Assembly: GCA_023151335.1 (NCBI GenBank)
Contig: JAKLJF010000295.1
Coordinates: forward strand, 1 to 6,528
Origin: Thermoanaerobaculia bacterium
GTDB taxonomy: Bacteria > Bacteroidota > Bacteroidia > Chitinophagales > Saprospiraceae
Direction of reading: 5' to 3'
Length of the DNA: 6,528 nucleotides
How positions within the stretch are numbered: the first letter of the stretch is position 1; each line of letters opens with the position of its first letter. The notes beneath the pieces were generated by a model that had not been told where the DNA came from, made no database searches, and saw only the letters and a list, made by a program, of their open reading frames with translations. Positions 4,876 to 6,528 of this stretch are shown here, piece after piece. The position numbers and the translations under genes were made by a program.

Positions 4876-6129
4876 TTACATTTCAAACCGGCGCATCACC
4901 CCTTCGATGATTCCGCAACACTCGTCCATCTGCTCCTCCGTCATCACCAACGGCGGAGCGAAACGAATGATGTTTCCGTGGGTCGGTTTGGCGAGCAGGC
5001 CGTTTTCGGCCAGTTCGAGACAAATATTCCAGGCGGTTTTGCTGTCTTCCGAGTCTTTGATCACCAGGGCATTAAGCAGGCCTTTACCGCGCACGATGGA
5101 GATAAGGTCGGGCCGTTTGGCCTGCAGGGCCAACATACGGGCGCGGAATATTTTGCCCAGGCGTTCGGCGTTCTCCGCCAGGTTTTCGTCTTCCACCACG
5201 CGCAGGGCTTCCATGGCCACGGCGCAGGCCAACGGGTTGCCGCCGAAGGTGGAGCCGTGTTCGCCGGGTTTTATGGTGAGCAATATCTCGTCGCGTCCGA
5301 GCACGGCGCTCACGGGCAGTACCCCTCCGCTAAGCGCCTTACCCAATATCAATAAATCCGGTTTAATCCCAAAATGATCGCAACAGAGCAGGCGGCCAGT
5401 ACGGGCAATGCCTGTTTGCACCTCGTCGGCGATGAACAAAACGTTGTGTTTTTTACACAGGTCGTATGCCTTCGGCAAATAATCATCCGAGGGCACGAAT
5501 ACACCTGCCTCTCCCTGGATGGGCTCCACCAGAAAGCCGGCTACGTTGGGATCCTGGAGGGCTTTTTCAAGGGCGGGAATATTGTCGTAGGGGATCGTTT
5601 CCAAACCCGGAACGTAGGGCCCGAAACCCCGCCGGCTGCTCGGATCGGTGGAGGCGGAAATGGCGCTCATGGTGCGGCCATGGAAATTGCCTGCCACAAA
5701 AATGATCTTCGCCTGACCATCGGCGATGCCTTTAACCTGGTAAGCCCATTTGCGGCAGAGTTTGATGGCCGTCTCCACGGCTTCCACGCCGGTGTTCATC
5801 GGCAAAATCCGGTCGTAACCGAAATAATGCGCCATAAACTCGGCGTATTGCCCTAACAGGTTGTTATAAAATGCCCGCGAGGTAAGAGTCAGTTTATGGG
5901 CTTGTTCCACCAAGGCATTGATGATGCGCGGGTGGCAATGTCCCTGGTTGACGGCGCTGTAGGCCGAAAGGAAATCATAGTATCGTTTACCTTCCACATC
6001 CCAGACGTACACGCCTTCGCCGCGCTCCAGTACCACCGGAAGCGGGTGATAATTGTGCGCGTTATAGCGGTCTTCGAGGGCCATCAGGTCGGCGGATGAA
6101 AATGTGGTGGTGGTGGTCAGGACTTCCAT
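4876..6129 (-). CDS. rocD: Ornithine-oxo-acid transaminase (ornithine aminotransferase)
   Basis: A PLP-dependent class III aminotransferase that moves the delta-amino group of ornithine to 2-oxoglutarate, giving glutamate semialdehyde and glutamate; it links arginine/ornithine breakdown to proline and glutamate. The 417-residue protein closely follows known ornithine aminotransferases throughout. Residues numbered from ATG 6129 are: HNYHPLPV with Tyr27 (human Tyr55), SAYSAVNQGHCHP with Tyr57 (human Tyr85), NTGVEAVETA (112-121), NFHGRT with Arg152 (human Arg180), VEPIQGEAG (201-209), IADEVQTG with Asp235, GKALSGG with the PLP-binding Lys264, GSTFGGNPL (292-300) and IIRFAPPL with Arg389 (human Arg413). 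All catalytic positions are present. An upstream in-frame TTG (6180) would add 17 residues, but a promoter box lies between it and ATG 6129, so ATG 6129 is preferred. Cytoplasmic; first gene of the rocD-TRIC pair. Confidence 0.96.
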   Translation of the reverse strand: MEVLTTTTTFSSADLMALEDRYNAHNYHPLPVVLERGEGVYVWDVEGKRYYDFLSAYSAVNQGHCHPRIINALVEQAHKLTLTSRAFYNNLLGQYAEFMAHYFGYDRILPMNTGVEAVETAIKLCRKWAYQVKGIADGQAKIIFVAGNFHGRTMSAISASTDPSSRRGFGPYVPGLETIPYDNIPALEKALQDPNVAGFLVEPIQGEAGVFVPSDDYLPKAYDLCKKHNVLFIADEVQTGIARTGRLLCCDHFGIKPDLLILGKALSGGVLPVSAVLGRDEILLTIKPGEHGSTFGGNPLACAVAMEALRVVEDENLAENAERLGKIFRARMLALQAKRPDLISIVRGKGLLNALVIKDSEDSKTAWNICLELAENGLLAKPTHGNIIRFAPPLVMTEEQMDECCGIIEGVMRRFEM

Positions 6130-6158
6130 AATTGTTGACGTTGTGATGGATCGTTCGC

Positions 6159-6188
6159 CAAAGATAAGGGATAAACCCAATGATTAAA
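6159..6188 (-). promoter_or_regulatory. Bacteroidota-type promoter for rocD
   Basis: On the minus strand TATCTTTG (6166-6159) is a perfect TAnnTTTG -7 box. TTTA (6188-6185) lies 18 bases upstream in place of TTTG, one mismatch and slightly short spacing. Transcription would begin near 6150-6155, giving a leader of about 20-25 bases before ATG 6129. It lies just after the stop of the upstream aldolase gene, so rocD can be expressed separately from it. Confidence 0.55.
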
Positions 6189-6528
6189 TCATTCCGGATT
6201 CGCCTTCCGGTAATCGGCGAGAAACTTCTCCAGCCCGATGTCTGTCAACGGATGGTTGAACAGACCCAGAATGGCGCTCAGCGGGCAGGTCACCACGTCG
6301 GCGCCGGCTTTGGCGGCTTCCACGATATGCAGGGGGCTGCGGATACTGGCCGCCAGAATGGCGGTGTCGTAACCCGCGTTGTTGTAAATCTCCACGATCT
6401 CCTTGATCAGCGACATGCCGTGCCAGCCGATATCGTCGATGCGACCGATGAAAGGCGACAGATAGGTGGCGCCCGCTTTGGCGGCCAGAATGGCCTGTCC
6501 GGCAGAAAACACCAGGGTACAGTTGGTT
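6189..6528 (-). CDS. fsa: Fructose-6-phosphate aldolase / transaldolase-like protein (C-terminal part)
   Basis: The C-terminal 112 residues or so of a small transaldolase-family protein (TalC/FSA type, usually about 215-220 residues). The frame is open from the TGA at 6191-6189 to the right edge, so the start lies outside the window; the in-frame GTG at 6512 is internal to a conserved motif and is not a start. Family signatures seen are TNCTLVFSAGQAILAAKAGA (first residues in the window), the phosphate-binding SPFIGRIDDIG, a conserved YNNAGYDTAILAASIRS strand-helix and ADVVTCPLSAIL near the end. The Schiff-base lysine lies upstream, outside the window. Members either cleave or form fructose 6-phosphate, or act as transaldolase; the visible part cannot separate these. 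Cytoplasmic, sugar-phosphate metabolism. It ends 59 bases before the rocD start. Confidence 0.88.
   Translation of the reverse strand, partial: TNCTLVFSAGQAILAAKAGATYLSPFIGRIDDIGWHGMSLIKEIVEIYNNAGYDTAILAASIRSPLHIVEAAKAGADVVTCPLSAILGLFNHPLTDIGLEKFLADYRKANPE

Noticed and set aside
4553..5377. Plus-strand frame of 274 codons over the TRIC and rocD genes
   Set aside because: It lies wholly opposite two firmly identified genes and its translation is low-complexity Ser/Arg/Gln-rich, typical of a shadow frame.

Overview
The window looks like chromosomal DNA from a Bacteroidota bacterium, most likely near Saprospiraceae. This is inferred from several signs. No gene start has a recognisable Shine-Dalgarno sequence. 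A perfect Bacteroidota-type -7 box (TAnnTTTG) lies just upstream of the ornithine aminotransferase start. An MBOAT acyltransferase has the N-terminus and near-C-terminal motif I associate with this group, and a long helical protein resembles a Bacteroidota-centred uncharacterised family. Base composition looks close to balanced. No mobile element, CRISPR array, tRNA or rRNA was seen.

Layout, left to right. The first 544 bases hold a small unrecognised protein on the minus strand (131 codons), followed downstream by a short open frame that runs off the left edge. Bases 545-883 form a gene-free divergent spacer with a candidate promoter for the next gene. Bases 884-2623 (plus strand) encode a 579-residue, mostly helical protein of unknown function. 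From there to the right edge everything is on the minus strand. In transcription order this is: the 3' part of a transaldolase-like fructose-6-phosphate aldolase gene (cut by the window edge), ornithine-oxo-acid transaminase (rocD), a TRIC/UPF0126 membrane channel protein, and an MBOAT (AlgI-type) O-acyltransferase.

rocD and the TRIC gene are separated by 2 bases (TAAAAATG) and are almost certainly co-transcribed and probably translationally coupled. The 187 bases between the TRIC gene and the MBOAT gene are the most unusual part of the window. They carry three perfect 21-bp palindromes (9-bp arms, 3-base loop) plus a half copy. They also carry a roughly 101-bp tandem duplication that copied the start codon and first ten codons of the MBOAT gene together with the palindrome and an AT-rich spacer. 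The spare start now opens a 12-codon mini-ORF. The palindrome sits only 3 bases ahead of the MBOAT start codon.

The other end of the MBOAT gene is also odd. Its recognisable protein ends near residue 481 (VKSSDVQP), but the frame runs on for 73 codons antisense to the 3' end of the convergent helical-protein gene, a 205-bp overlap. The genes otherwise look like ordinary metabolic and envelope genes. I found no convincing new multi-gene system; the novelty lies in the repeat and palindrome region and the antisense C-terminal extension.
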